From contig CAJTVE010000008.1 in assembly GCA_910579655.1 (NCBI GenBank), positions 1 to 64,000 of the forward strand: 64,000 bases of DNA. The letters run 5' to 3'. Positions 41,200-49,389 of the stretch are shown in pieces. Source of the stretch: an uncultured Allobaculum sp. Lineage in GTDB: Bacteria; Bacillota_I; Bacilli_A; Erysipelotrichales; Erysipelotrichaceae. Within the stretch, counting starts at the first letter, position 1, and each line of letters opens with the position of its first letter. A program made the translations under genes and the position numbers. The notes under the pieces were generated by a model. That model made no database searches, had not been told where the DNA came from, and saw nothing but the letters and a program-made list of their open reading frames with translations.

Positions 41200-42192
41200 T
41201 TAACTGAATAAATAGGAAACAAACTTTTTATATGTTTCCATCTTGCGACAGGTAATTGTTACATTCAGCTCTGATTTTGGATGGGCGTTAAACCAGCCTG
41301 CGGCAACAATGACTGGAAATGGAAGGTCATCTTCAAGGTCTGCTTCTTCATTGCCGATCGCAGGGATGGCTATGGATTTGACGCCCATTTCATCCGCTGC
41401 ACTCAAAATCTTGGTGATAAACATTGTCAGTGTGCTTTCATTTTCTTCCATGGGCAAAGCCGCATGGAAGATTTTTGAAGCCTTCAGATTGGGAGCATCG
41501 GTAACCACCATTGTTCCCGGTTCTGGAGTTGCGCTGGCAAAACAGTGCTCTTTCAGTTGTTCTCCACAGGCTTCCAATAAAGCCTGGGACCCGGGTTCAT
41601 TGAAATCAAAGGGTACGTACGCTGCATTGACGACCACTTCTACATCCTGAGTGCAGGCTTCTCCATGATCGATATACAACATGGATTCCCGCTCTGGCTC
41701 TTCTTCCTCTTCTTCCTCCTCGTCGGATTTAAGAACCATTGTGAGCAGATCTTTATTGAGCAGAACAGACAATGACCATGGGTTCATGATCAGTCCGGAA
41801 GACGCTTCATCATTTTTAGCCAGGGTTAACAGATCACCGGCCGGAACCATTCGATAATCGGTCGGCTGTCCAAGCTCCATCTCCTCCTGGCTTGTAAATA
41901 CCGTATAGGCGATTCCGCCTCGATTCATGGCAACTTTCCGGTAATCCGTAACGGGTCCGGATGTCATTTTTCCTAAATTCAGTTTTGGGATAGTCAGTAA
42001 ATCCTCACTGGATTTGGGTTCCAGCGGTACATAAAAGCACTGCCCGGAACTGACAAATTCACGTAAAGCTTCAATCAGCTTCACGATGTTTTCCTGGGTA
42101 TTGGCACGCTCCAGTTCATGGATTGTATCTTCAATTTTTTTACTTAAAGCACGATCATTTGTCGGCTTTTCATCAGGTCGGGTAGTATTCAT
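41200..42192 (-). CDS. SseB-domain / macrodomain-like fusion protein
   Basis: A 330-residue soluble protein. Residues about 40-155 match the SseB N-terminal domain: FVSSGQCFYVPLEP, then AYTVFTSQEEMELGQP, and GLIMNPWSLSVLLNKDLL. A polyglutamate linker (DEEEEEEEEEPE, about 160-172) follows. Residues about 180-330 read like a macrodomain (ADP-ribose/nucleotide binding): DVEVVVNAAYVPF, LLEACGEQL, PGTMVVTDAPNLKASKIFHA and SIAIPAIGNE. The glycine-rich loop 2 typical of active hydrolases is not obvious, so it may bind rather than cleave. I know of no standard family with this pairing. The start has no strong ribosome binding site. A TTGACA lies 20 bases upstream. Confidence 0.65.
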   Translation of the reverse strand: MNTTRPDEKPTNDRALSKKIEDTIHELERANTQENIVKLIEALREFVSSGQCFYVPLEPKSSEDLLTIPKLNLGKMTSGPVTDYRKVAMNRGGIAYTVFTSQEEMELGQPTDYRMVPAGDLLTLAKNDEASSGLIMNPWSLSVLLNKDLLTMVLKSDEEEEEEEEPERESMLYIDHGEACTQDVEVVVNAAYVPFDFNEPGSQALLEACGEQLKEHCFASATPEPGTMVVTDAPNLKASKIFHAALPMEENESTLTMFITKILSAADEMGVKSIAIPAIGNEEADLEDDLPFPVIVAAGWFNAHPKSELNVTITCRKMETYKKFVSYLFS

Positions 42193-42861
42193 ACCGTTAT
42201 TTTAATGATCTTTGTCAAGGAAATTCGAGACCTTGCCCACCATAAAAATTAATCATTTTAAATGATTCAAATCGGATTTAATTGTTATCTTTTATATTCC
42301 AAAATGTTTGTTTCATCCCTGAATAAAGCCGGTTCAGATACAAAATACAAAATTTTGAAATGATTTGAGAAGCCTTTGATTGTGTCGCAGACCATTCGAT
42401 CAGACAAAGCCAGACGAAACCTTCAAGCGCTTTTTCGTTTTCCATCTGTTATTCAAGCCACTCTCACGTTTGTACTGATGGAATGCTAAAATACTTCTGT
42501 TGGCCTGAGCACCAAAAAGCGATCTGACCGTCTTTGTCTGAATCCTGTTCAACAAGATAAATCCATGCCTGCATGCATAGATGGATGAAGAGATGGATGA
42601 AGAGATGGATGAATGGATCAGATCAACTTTTCCGCTTTTAAAAGTCGATTCATTCTGCTTTTAAGACTTTGGATCAAAAGAGAAACGATGCCCCAGCCGA
42701 CAATCTGTTCGTTGTCTGATCCGCTCTTTATGCCGGTTCTGTCAGGCTCGCTCTTTTTGCCGACTCTTGTCCGGCTGGATTTATCCTGTTGACGTTTGTT
42801 TGCCTGTTGGCGGATCTTCATGCATCAGATTTAAAAAACTGAAATTTAGAAAAGGAAAAAT
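42193..42861. other. Intergenic region with a 12-bp triplet repeat
   Basis: About 670 bases without a supported gene. A 67-codon minus-strand frame (42618-42821) starts with ATG but has no clear ribosome binding site or motif. AT-rich DNA at 42230-42360 probably holds promoters. Confidence 0.35.
42579..42614 (+). repeat. Tandem repeat AGATGGATGAAG x3
   Basis: Three consecutive 12-base copies (42579-42590, 42591-42602, 42603-42614; the last ends in T). Confidence 0.85.
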
Positions 42862-43578
42862 ATGAAAAAAGTTCTCTATTATCTGGCCCAAGTCAGTCTC
42901 CTGCTCTGCTCGCTCATGCTTGGCTTTGTAACCACCGAACAGATGGCGCTGCTTTGTTATTCCTCCTTATTGGCCGGCATCCTGTTGATGGTCGCTTATG
43001 CGGTTGGGACCAAAACCAACTGGGCCGGACTCTTCCTGTATGCGACGGTTGCCTGCTGCCACTGGTTTTATCTGAGTGTTGCCAATGACACCGCCCCGAT
43101 TGCGATGGGATGTCTGGGCGCGTGTCTGCTGCTCTCGCTGGTCTTCCTCTATCTGACCATCCGCAAACCCTTTGATCTGCGGCATCTGCTTTCGTTTACG
43201 TTGTTTGCGAAAGTCGCTTTGATTCCAGAACTGCTTTTGAACTATCTGATGGCCAAAAGCAGCGGCGTGGAAATGTTCAGCTATTTCAACTGGGTATTGC
43301 TGGCACTGACTTCCCTGTTTGCGATCAGCTGCCTGGTGGCCATGTATCGCCGGCAGATCATTTTGCAGTCCTGGGCGATTGTATTGGGTGTGTTCCAGTT
43401 TTTCTTCTTTACCGACATCATCTCAAGTGCTGCCATGCTGATTATGGTTGCCCGGTATCAAGAACCAGAACCAGAAGTTCATGAACCGCTTTACAAAAAA
43501 TCCGCTTTTGCGCCCAATAAAGCACTCAAGCCCAAAAAACAGATTCCCAGGCAGACTCAAAAGAAAGCTCGCAAATAA
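42862..43578 (+). CDS. Hypothetical integral membrane protein
   Basis: A 238-residue protein that I do not recognise. It has about seven hydrophobic segments from residue 5 to about 200, e.g. VSLLLCSLMLGFV, LLAGILLMVAYAVG, AMGCLGACLLLSLVFLYL and LGVFQFFFFTDIISSA. A cytosolic tail of about 35 residues ends in Lys/Arg/Gln (ALKPKKQIPRQTQKKARK). Layout is reminiscent of small YhhN- or lysoplasmalogenase-like membrane proteins, but this is only a topology resemblance. An AAAAGGAAAAA site precedes the start and a strong terminator follows, so it stands alone. Confidence 0.7.
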   Translation: MKKVLYYLAQVSLLLCSLMLGFVTTEQMALLCYSSLLAGILLMVAYAVGTKTNWAGLFLYATVACCHWFYLSVANDTAPIAMGCLGACLLLSLVFLYLTIRKPFDLRHLLSFTLFAKVALIPELLLNYLMAKSSGVEMFSYFNWVLLALTSLFAISCLVAMYRRQIILQSWAIVLGVFQFFFFTDIISSAAMLIMVARYQEPEPEVHEPLYKKSAFAPNKALKPKKQIPRQTQKKARK

Positions 43579-43631
43579 GACGCAAGACTATGCCGAACTC
43601 TGCATCAGATCCCTTATGAAATGGTTATTCG

Positions 43632-43661
43632 CTCCTGTCCATAGGACAGGAGTGTTTTTTT
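43632..43661 (+). terminator. Intrinsic terminator after the membrane protein gene
   Basis: CTCCTGTCC-AT-AGGACAGGAG followed by TGTTTTTTT. Confidence 0.85.
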
Positions 43662-43945
43662 AAACGTCGTCATAAAAAAACATTGGTTTTTCTACTGAGG
43701 GAAGATATATTGAAATCGATTCTACACAGAAATTCTTCATCGGTCTGACTCCCTTTGCTTCGTGAAAGGAATTTGGCTGGCTTGCAGGATTGATCACAGA
43801 CTGATGGAAATTCGTCCATTTTTGCAAATTCATTAAACCAAACGAATCCTCTGGCCCATCTGGCCGTATATGAATATATGTATTCGATTCCAGCAAAAAC
43901 TTTTAGACCCTTTATAAAGCAGAACCATTTGAAAGGAGATGTTCT
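43662..43945. other. Spacer ahead of the 43946 gene
   Basis: 284 bases. Overlapping minus-strand frames here have only TTG or weak starts and no ribosome binding site, so I do not call a gene. The end holds GAAAGGAGATG, the site of the next gene. Confidence 0.35.
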
Positions 43946-45334
43946 ATGCCACGTAAAAAATCTACTCAAACCGTTTCAAAACGGAAATCCGATCCAAAAG
44001 AGGTCATTGACAAATTCTCCGAAATTCTGGGCTTCAACCCTGATTTTCCCTTCGAAGAAGAAGAATTTGCGGCAGTCATTTACGATCCTGAAAATCCTCA
44101 CCTGGAAATTTCTCATGCCAGTGAGCTGTTCGATCGGATTCTCCATGATCCATCCTTACACAATGACAAAGAACTTTACAAGATGCTCAGCGAAGAACTC
44201 AGTCCAGAAGCAGACGTTGACTACCAGATTCGAGATGTAGGATCCGTCCTTTACCATTACTTTGATGGTTGTTTTGAATGGATTCTGGAACACCAGGACC
44301 TGTTTACCGGACGCACTTTCTTTTATGGCCTGAATGCTGAATTTCTGGCCGCTTTTACCGCCTGGCGCTTTCCCGACATTGAGGTGTGCTGGCTGTCGAC
44401 GACCGATGAGACCCCTGATGATCCAAAACGAAATCTCAACCCCGATACCAGATCCTTCCCCTGTCTGATCAATGACTCCCTATCCAGACAGCTCAATCTG
44501 GAAAACCTGCATCGGATCGATCTTGCCAATCCAAGTGCCTGTGGATCGTTTCAGACCATCGTCCTTTGCGCGGTCATGAATAAATTCTGTCTGGATAAGG
44601 AATGCAATCCTTTGAAAGAGCCATTTCCACCACTCAACTATCGTCAAAAGGCCCGCGCCTGGTTCAAGCAGCTCGACCAGGAAGTTCTCGATCTGCCAGA
44701 TCTTCTTGAAAAGGGTGGAAACGTTGTCGAGATCATTCATACCGAGGATGATCTGGCTTCGTTTGCCTGGAAGATCAAAATGTTAGAGCTTGGGATGGAA
44801 ATCGTCCCGGAAACCCATTCGTTCTATGATGACTCTGGCATTGTACCGACCGAGATTTCCCTCATGGCCTACACGGATGAACCCATCGACCGCGAAAAAG
44901 AAATCCAAAAGCTGTTTGAATATATCAGAACCCTTCCCTTTGGTTTTAAGGATCGGGAAACGATTAGAGCCCAATGGGGGCGTAACGTGCTGGAATCCTT
45001 CCCCTTCAAGCAGGAAAGTGGCTTTCTGATTCAGGCTGAAAATAACGAAAAAGTCCATGGATGGATCTGCACGGGAACCCTCTATCTTCCAAAGCCAACT
45101 TTCATCTATTTCACTGATATTGACCTGAATATCGATCCCTTTCTGGACTTCAACGCCGACGAGCAGCCTTTGCGCAGCCCCTTACTGGAAATATTTCCCA
45201 TCAAACGCCAACAAGAGGTCCAGGCCTTCTTTGAAAAGAAGATGGCAGCCTTGCGTTCCAGCAAAAAATACCGGATCACTCCCCATCAGTTTGGAAGCAA
45301 CCCGGTTGATTCAAATCCATACGAAAAGAATTAA
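43946..45334 (+). CDS. Orphan 462-residue protein with a degenerate methyltransferase-like Rossmann core
   Basis: Not recognised as a known family. A basic N-terminus (MPRKKSTQTVSKRKS) precedes an acidic region. Around residue 120 the strand-loop-helix RTFFYGLNAEFLAAFTAWRF followed by DIEVCWLS resembles motif I of a SAM-dependent methyltransferase, but the glycine-rich GxGxG is replaced by GLN. FQTIVLCAVMNKF and LEKGGNVVEIIHTEDD match the later strands of that fold. The C-terminal third (GFLIQAENNEKVHGWICTG) looks like a separate beta domain. It may be a pseudo-methyltransferase. A strong AAAGGAGA site and a terminator flank it. Confidence 0.65.
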   Translation: MPRKKSTQTVSKRKSDPKEVIDKFSEILGFNPDFPFEEEEFAAVIYDPENPHLEISHASELFDRILHDPSLHNDKELYKMLSEELSPEADVDYQIRDVGSVLYHYFDGCFEWILEHQDLFTGRTFFYGLNAEFLAAFTAWRFPDIEVCWLSTTDETPDDPKRNLNPDTRSFPCLINDSLSRQLNLENLHRIDLANPSACGSFQTIVLCAVMNKFCLDKECNPLKEPFPPLNYRQKARAWFKQLDQEVLDLPDLLEKGGNVVEIIHTEDDLASFAWKIKMLELGMEIVPETHSFYDDSGIVPTEISLMAYTDEPIDREKEIQKLFEYIRTLPFGFKDRETIRAQWGRNVLESFPFKQESGFLIQAENNEKVHGWICTGTLYLPKPTFIYFTDIDLNIDPFLDFNADEQPLRSPLLEIFPIKRQQEVQAFFEKKMAALRSSKKYRITPHQFGSNPVDSNPYEKN

Positions 45335-45384
45335 CTCTTAAGGACCGAATCCTTCTTTTCGATCCCTTTGTTTTTGACCATTCT

Positions 45385-45416
45385 TCCCTGTCCTGAGACC
45401 AAGGCAGGGATTTTTT
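45385..45416 (+). terminator. Intrinsic terminator after the 43946 gene
   Basis: TCCCTG pairs with CAGGGA across a 14-base loop with additional inner pairs, followed by TTTTTT. Confidence 0.75.
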
Positions 45417-45437
45417 CATGGCTGGATCAACAATGCT

Positions 45438-46372
45438 GTGGATGGCCATCCTGTAGCAACGGATGATAATGGCCGGCAAGAAGAACCGCTCTTCAAAAGA
45501 GATATCCTGATTTTCGTTTTATTTATGGCGACAATTCAGACTGGCCAAAGTATCTTCCCCAGACGAACGCCATCATTGGTTTTATTGATGCCGCCTACAA
45601 AGACAAACTCAAAAGCCTGCCCCATCTTGAACTGGTCCAGCTGCCTTTTGCGGGCTATGAAAGCTGGCCCGAAGCGGTGTCGTGTCCGCTGGCCAATGCG
45701 TCTGGGATTTATGGTCTGGCTGTTTCCGAATATCTGATCGGCGCCATTCTCAACCAATACCGTTACTTCCCTCTGCTCAAAGAAAGACAGAACAAAAAGA
45801 TCTGGAATTCTAAACTCAAGCCGATTCAGTCCATCAGCCAGAAAACCATCCTTGTCCTTGGCTGCGGGGATCTGGGAAGCACCTTTGCAAAAAAAGCACA
45901 AGCACTTGGCGCCCATACCATCGGCGCAGCCACTAGCGTTCGTCCAATCGAAGGTTTTGATGAAGTCATTACGCTCGATCAGCTGGATGACTATCTGGGT
46001 AAGTGCGATATCCTTGTCTCCACACTGCCTTCTAATGAGAAAACCCGCTATCTGCTGGACATCGATTCGTTTAGAAAAATGAAACCCACGGCGATGTTTA
46101 TCAATGTTGGCCGCGGGGATCTGGTCTCTTTAAAAACACTGGAAGATGTCATGGACCAGAAACTGATCTCATCGATGGTTCTGGATGTCTTTGAAATCGA
46201 ACCATTGGCTGCAGACAGTCCTTTATGGCAAAACGAACAAGTTATGATTACTCCGCATATCTCCGGTGACTTTTCTTTACCAGAAACCAAAGAACTGCTC
46301 TGGAAACTGGTGAATCAGAACCTGGATGCCCTCCAGAACAAAACGCCCTTTGTAAATATGGTGAGTCAGTAA
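45438..46372 (+). pseudogene. D-2-hydroxyacid dehydrogenase family gene, disrupted at the 5' end
   Basis: From about 45500 to 46372 the frame encodes an NAD-dependent D-2-hydroxyacid dehydrogenase. The dinucleotide-binding motif is VLGCGDLGSTFAKKA; the catalytic set is Arg in FINVGRGDLV, Glu in DVFEIEPLA and His in ITPHISG. Homology extends upstream of any start codon (DFRFIYGDNSDWPKYLP, IIGFIDAAYKDKL), and about 45473 a stop closes this frame. The preceding residues (TDDNGRQEEPLFKR) lie in another frame, so a 1- or 2-base indel near 45505 has split the gene. A GTG at 45677 could only start a protein lacking much of the catalytic domain. The gene sits directly behind the upstream terminator and has no clear ribosome binding site. 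Confidence 0.72.
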
Positions 46373-46512
46373 AACATTCATCCAATTTGAATCCGATTCA
46401 GCTGCAGTCCAGATTCGATATTTGATCTAAACTCAAGCCAGCCTTTCATATTTCGGTTGATTTTGAGCCCGAAATCGGCCCGAATCCTGAATATGGATCC
46501 GAAATCCAATTG

Positions 46513-46540
46513 TCTCTACCTTTATCGGTGGAGATTTTTT
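46513..46540 (+). terminator. Intrinsic terminator after the dehydrogenase remnant
   Basis: TCTCTACC pairs with GGTGGAGA around TTTATC, followed by TTTTTT. Confidence 0.8.
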
Positions 46541-46617
46541 ATAGATGACGAGCATATGATTTTTCATTTCTGTGTTCTTGATTGATTCGGATCAGTTAAG
46601 GTAAAGACCAATTTTCG

Positions 46618-47466
46618 TCACGTTCGTAAAGCAGAAGGTGAATATCCATAGTAATTCTTATAGGCCCTGGAAAACGAACACTCATCCGGAAAGCCAAGTG
46701 ACAAGGCGATAAACGAAATGGAGTCCGGACTTCCCTTGATCATTTTTTCCGCTTTCTGAAGCTTGCGCTGGGTGATGTACTGCTTAGGAGAAAGACCATA
46801 TTGAGCTGCAAAACTTCGGCTCAAGTAATTAGGATGATAGCCAAACGTTTCAGCAATTTCGCTGACTTTTAAATTCTTTCCAATATTCATGTCGATGAAA
46901 TAGCGGATTTCTGCCATCTTGTCTTCGTGCGTATCCGGCTTTTTCTGGATTTTCAGTTCTTCAAACAACTGTCCAAGAACCTGCGAGATCAGCGCATTCG
47001 TTCTGAAAAAGCCGGAGAAATCATCAGAATAGTTCTGAATCATGTTTTCAATCGCCGTGGCATACCAGCTGACATTCACATCCGGAATCAGAAAGGCATT
47101 GGGACAAGCATTCTGGAGCATTTGGAAATAGGTTGAGGCGTGAAGTCCCAGAAAACTTATCCAGGAATATTGCCAGGGATCCTCCTGATCAGCCTCATAA
47201 TAATGCGGAACCTGCGCCGGCAGCAGAAAAGCCTGGCCGGCACTGACTTCAAAAACCTGATTGCGAATGTGCAAAGTCCCCTTTCCAGCGCTGACAAAGT
47301 GAATGACATAATAGTTTCTGACCACCGGGCCATAGGACATGCCGCTTTTGAGGCTATGATTGCCGCATGCATAGAAAACCAAGTCCGAGGAATCTTTTTC
47401 ATCGCGGGAAAAATGGGTATCTTTAATCTCTTTCATTCTCCCCTGTTCGGTACATGCTAAACTCAT
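46618..47466 (-). CDS. AraC-family regulator of the sucrose/alpha-galactoside locus
   Basis: A 282-residue regulator with an N-terminal cupin sugar-binding domain (NYYVIHFVSAGKGTLHIRN, then GQAFLLPAQVPHYYEAD) and a C-terminal double helix-turn-helix (LKVSEIAETFGYHPNYLSRS and ISFIALSLGFPDECSFSRAY, then YYGYSPSALR). It resembles MsmR/RafR-type activators of alpha-galactoside and sucrose genes. It is divergent from the GH32-PTS-GH36 genes, and two direct 11-bp repeats suited to AraC-type binding lie in the shared spacer. The ribosome binding site at the chosen ATG is weak; an ATG ten codons later is an alternative. Confidence 0.9.
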   Translation of the reverse strand: MSLACTEQGRMKEIKDTHFSRDEKDSSDLVFYACGNHSLKSGMSYGPVVRNYYVIHFVSAGKGTLHIRNQVFEVSAGQAFLLPAQVPHYYEADQEDPWQYSWISFLGLHASTYFQMLQNACPNAFLIPDVNVSWYATAIENMIQNYSDDFSGFFRTNALISQVLGQLFEELKIQKKPDTHEDKMAEIRYFIDMNIGKNLKVSEIAETFGYHPNYLSRSFAAQYGLSPKQYITQRKLQKAEKMIKGSPDSISFIALSLGFPDECSFSRAYKNYYGYSPSALRT

Positions 47467-47541
47467 CTCTCTTTTTCAACTCCTTTTTCATCTTCTACTC
47501 ACTCCTGCTGCAGTTCCCTCCATCTTAAGCCTGAATGGTTA

Positions 47542-47603
47542 GATTTTGCTATAGAGATATTGGATTTTGCTATCTGATTATCGAAAGAAATAGGTTTTAA
47601 TAT
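47542..47603 (+). promoter_or_regulatory. AraC-type direct-repeat operator and promoter of the GH32 gene
   Basis: GATTTTGCTAT occurs at 47542-47552 and again at 47563-47573, a 21-base period, i.e. two helical turns on the same DNA face. A weak -35 (TGATTA, 47575-47580), 17 bases, and TAATAT (47598-47603) follow directly. The downstream repeat abuts the -35, as expected for an activator that contacts RNA polymerase. Confidence 0.75.
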
Positions 47604-47637
47604 GGTTGTCAAGTAAAAAGGAAAGGAGCAGAAAGCT

Positions 47638-49110
47638 TTGAACAAGCATCTGGAAAAAGTAAAAGATAAAGCTTATATGGATAGTTTATCATCCATGGTC
47701 AATGTGAAGCAGACCTATCACCTAGAGCCGGAACACGGTCTTCTCAACGATCCGGTCGGACTCATCTACTTCAAAGGGAAATATCACATTTTCTTCCAGT
47801 GGAACTCTCATGCCAAAGACCACTCCAGCAAGGAATGGGGGCATTTCTCTTCTTCAGATCTTCTACATTGGACATGGCATGCCAGCCCGATCCAACCTGG
47901 ATGTGAGTATGACCTCAACGGTGTCTATTCCGGAAGCAGTATGGAATGGGATGGAAAAATCTACGCCTACTACACTGGCAACCGAAAGAAAGACGGTGTC
48001 CGGTTTACCAGGCAATGTCTGGCTGTTTCCGAGGATGGAATCTACTTCAAAAAAGAAGGACCCATTCTTGAAAAGCCAGATTCCGTTACCGATCATTTCC
48101 GCGATCCCAACGTCAAGATTCGAAATGGAAAGCCCGAAATGATCATCGGTGGGCAGAACCTTGAAAAACAGGGTGTGATCCTCACCTATCAATCAGAGGA
48201 TGGAAAAAAATGGCAGGATACCGGACTCTACGCTATCAGTAAAAACACCAGCATGATCGAATGTCCGGATTTGGTCCACTTTCAAAGCTGTGACCTGTTG
48301 CTGTATGGCTTGCAGAACCGCGATCCTGAAAGTGATGAATGCCTCGACAGCTTCGGTGTCTATAAGCTGATCGATCCAAAAGATCCTGCAAAACCCATCG
48401 ATCTTGATAAAGACTGGAAGTCTCTGGATGCTGGCTATGATTGCTATGCAGCCCAGACCCTGACGGATTCAAGTGGTCGGATCCTTGTGTATGCCTGGAT
48501 GAACCGGTTAGATGATGGCCAGGAAAAACGGCTTGCCAATGCTGCACAGAACATCCATTGCCTGACGCTTCCCCGCGAGCTTTCCATCCGGGATGGAAAG
48601 CTGTACCAAAAGCCGGCTCGAGAACTGTATTCCCTTTTTGAACTCTGTCCACAACCGTCTTCAACACCGAGCAGCTTCGATAGTCGCTGCTGGAGAGCCG
48701 ATCTGAGCATAGACAATCAGGAATTCAATCTGAAAATTAACGACCGGGAAACGCAAATCAGCTGGTGCCCTAAAGCCCAAGTCTTCACGTTGTTTCGCTG
48801 GGACTGGGACAAGGAGAAATGGCAGGAAAGAAGCATTCACCTTGAAACGCTGAACAAAGTGGAACTGTTCATGGATACCTCCAGCTTAGAAGTATTCATT
48901 AACGATGGTCAATACGTTTTCTCAGCCCGGGTTCTTCCAACCGCCAACGACACCAAGATTTTTAGCACTGGCATCCAGCCGGACATGCTGCATCTTTATC
49001 CAGCCATTCCAGGTTCATTTACCTTAGAAAAGATCTTTCAGGAAACATTCAGAAACCTCAACTCCATCGGTCTGAACCGGGAAGCATACCCCATCCAAAA
49101 TGGAATCTAA
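47638..49110 (+). CDS. GH32 beta-fructofuranosidase (sucrose / sucrose-6-phosphate hydrolase)
   Basis: A 490-residue GH32 enzyme. The nucleophile Asp lies in GLLNDPVGLIYFKGKYHIFF, the transition-state Asp in FRDPNVKI, and the acid/base Glu in MIECPDLV. A C-terminal beta-sandwich module follows (SLEVFINDGQYVFSARV). No signal peptide is present, so it acts in the cytosol on sucrose-6-phosphate delivered by the PTS permease encoded next, or on fructosyl oligosaccharides. The start is a TTG at 47638 with AAAGGAG about 9 bases upstream; an ATG at 47677 would remove 13 residues and lacks a site. Confidence 0.92.
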   Translation: MNKHLEKVKDKAYMDSLSSMVNVKQTYHLEPEHGLLNDPVGLIYFKGKYHIFFQWNSHAKDHSSKEWGHFSSSDLLHWTWHASPIQPGCEYDLNGVYSGSSMEWDGKIYAYYTGNRKKDGVRFTRQCLAVSEDGIYFKKEGPILEKPDSVTDHFRDPNVKIRNGKPEMIIGGQNLEKQGVILTYQSEDGKKWQDTGLYAISKNTSMIECPDLVHFQSCDLLLYGLQNRDPESDECLDSFGVYKLIDPKDPAKPIDLDKDWKSLDAGYDCYAAQTLTDSSGRILVYAWMNRLDDGQEKRLANAAQNIHCLTLPRELSIRDGKLYQKPARELYSLFELCPQPSSTPSSFDSRCWRADLSIDNQEFNLKINDRETQISWCPKAQVFTLFRWDWDKEKWQERSIHLETLNKVELFMDTSSLEVFINDGQYVFSARVLPTANDTKIFSTGIQPDMLHLYPAIPGSFTLEKIFQETFRNLNSIGLNREAYPIQNGI

Positions 49111-49154
49111 GCCAAAGGCAAAACATTATGAAGCACCTGTAAGATCCAGAGCAA

Positions 49155-49367
49155 ATGACGTGCACCAAGTTCAAGGGCAAAGAAGAGAAGCAAGGAACGA
49201 CAAGAGAAATCGAAAAGAAGAAAGCTGAAACTGCTCTAAGAGAAATTGAAAAGGTAAAAAATGAGACTACAACAAGAGAAATTGAGAAAGCACCAAACAA
49301 ACTGAGACTGCCTCAAGAAGACACATACAAGAGAACATACAAAGGAAAACACCAAGCAAATCTGTAA
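49155..49367 (+). CDS. Possible small charged repeat protein
   Basis: A 70-codon frame between the GH32 and PTS genes. It contains three 12-residue repeats: TTREIEKKKAET, ALREIEKVKNET, TTREIEKAPNKL, which would form a highly charged helix. The DNA repeats with a 36-base period (about 49198-49305). The only upstream purine tract (CCAGAGC) is a poor ribosome binding site. The repeat may instead be a non-coding spacer. Kept at low confidence because the repeats keep the frame. Confidence 0.3.
   Translation: MTCTKFKGKEEKQGTTREIEKKKAETALREIEKVKNETTTREIEKAPNKLRLPQEDTYKRTYKGKHQANL
49198..49305 (+). repeat. Three imperfect 36-bp tandem repeats
   Basis: Each unit contains AAGAGAAATYGARAA. The units lie in the GH32-PTS spacer and preserve a reading frame through all copies. 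Confidence 0.75.
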
Positions 49368-49389
49368 ATTTGCTTAGAAAGGAAATCCC

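Noticed and set aside
42618..42821. 67-codon minus-strand frame with an ATG
   Set aside because: Highly basic, repetitive codons and no clear ribosome binding site; kept as intergenic.
43660..43969. Overlapping minus-strand frames upstream of the 43946 gene
   Set aside because: TTG or unsupported starts, two competing frames, no ribosome binding site and no motif.
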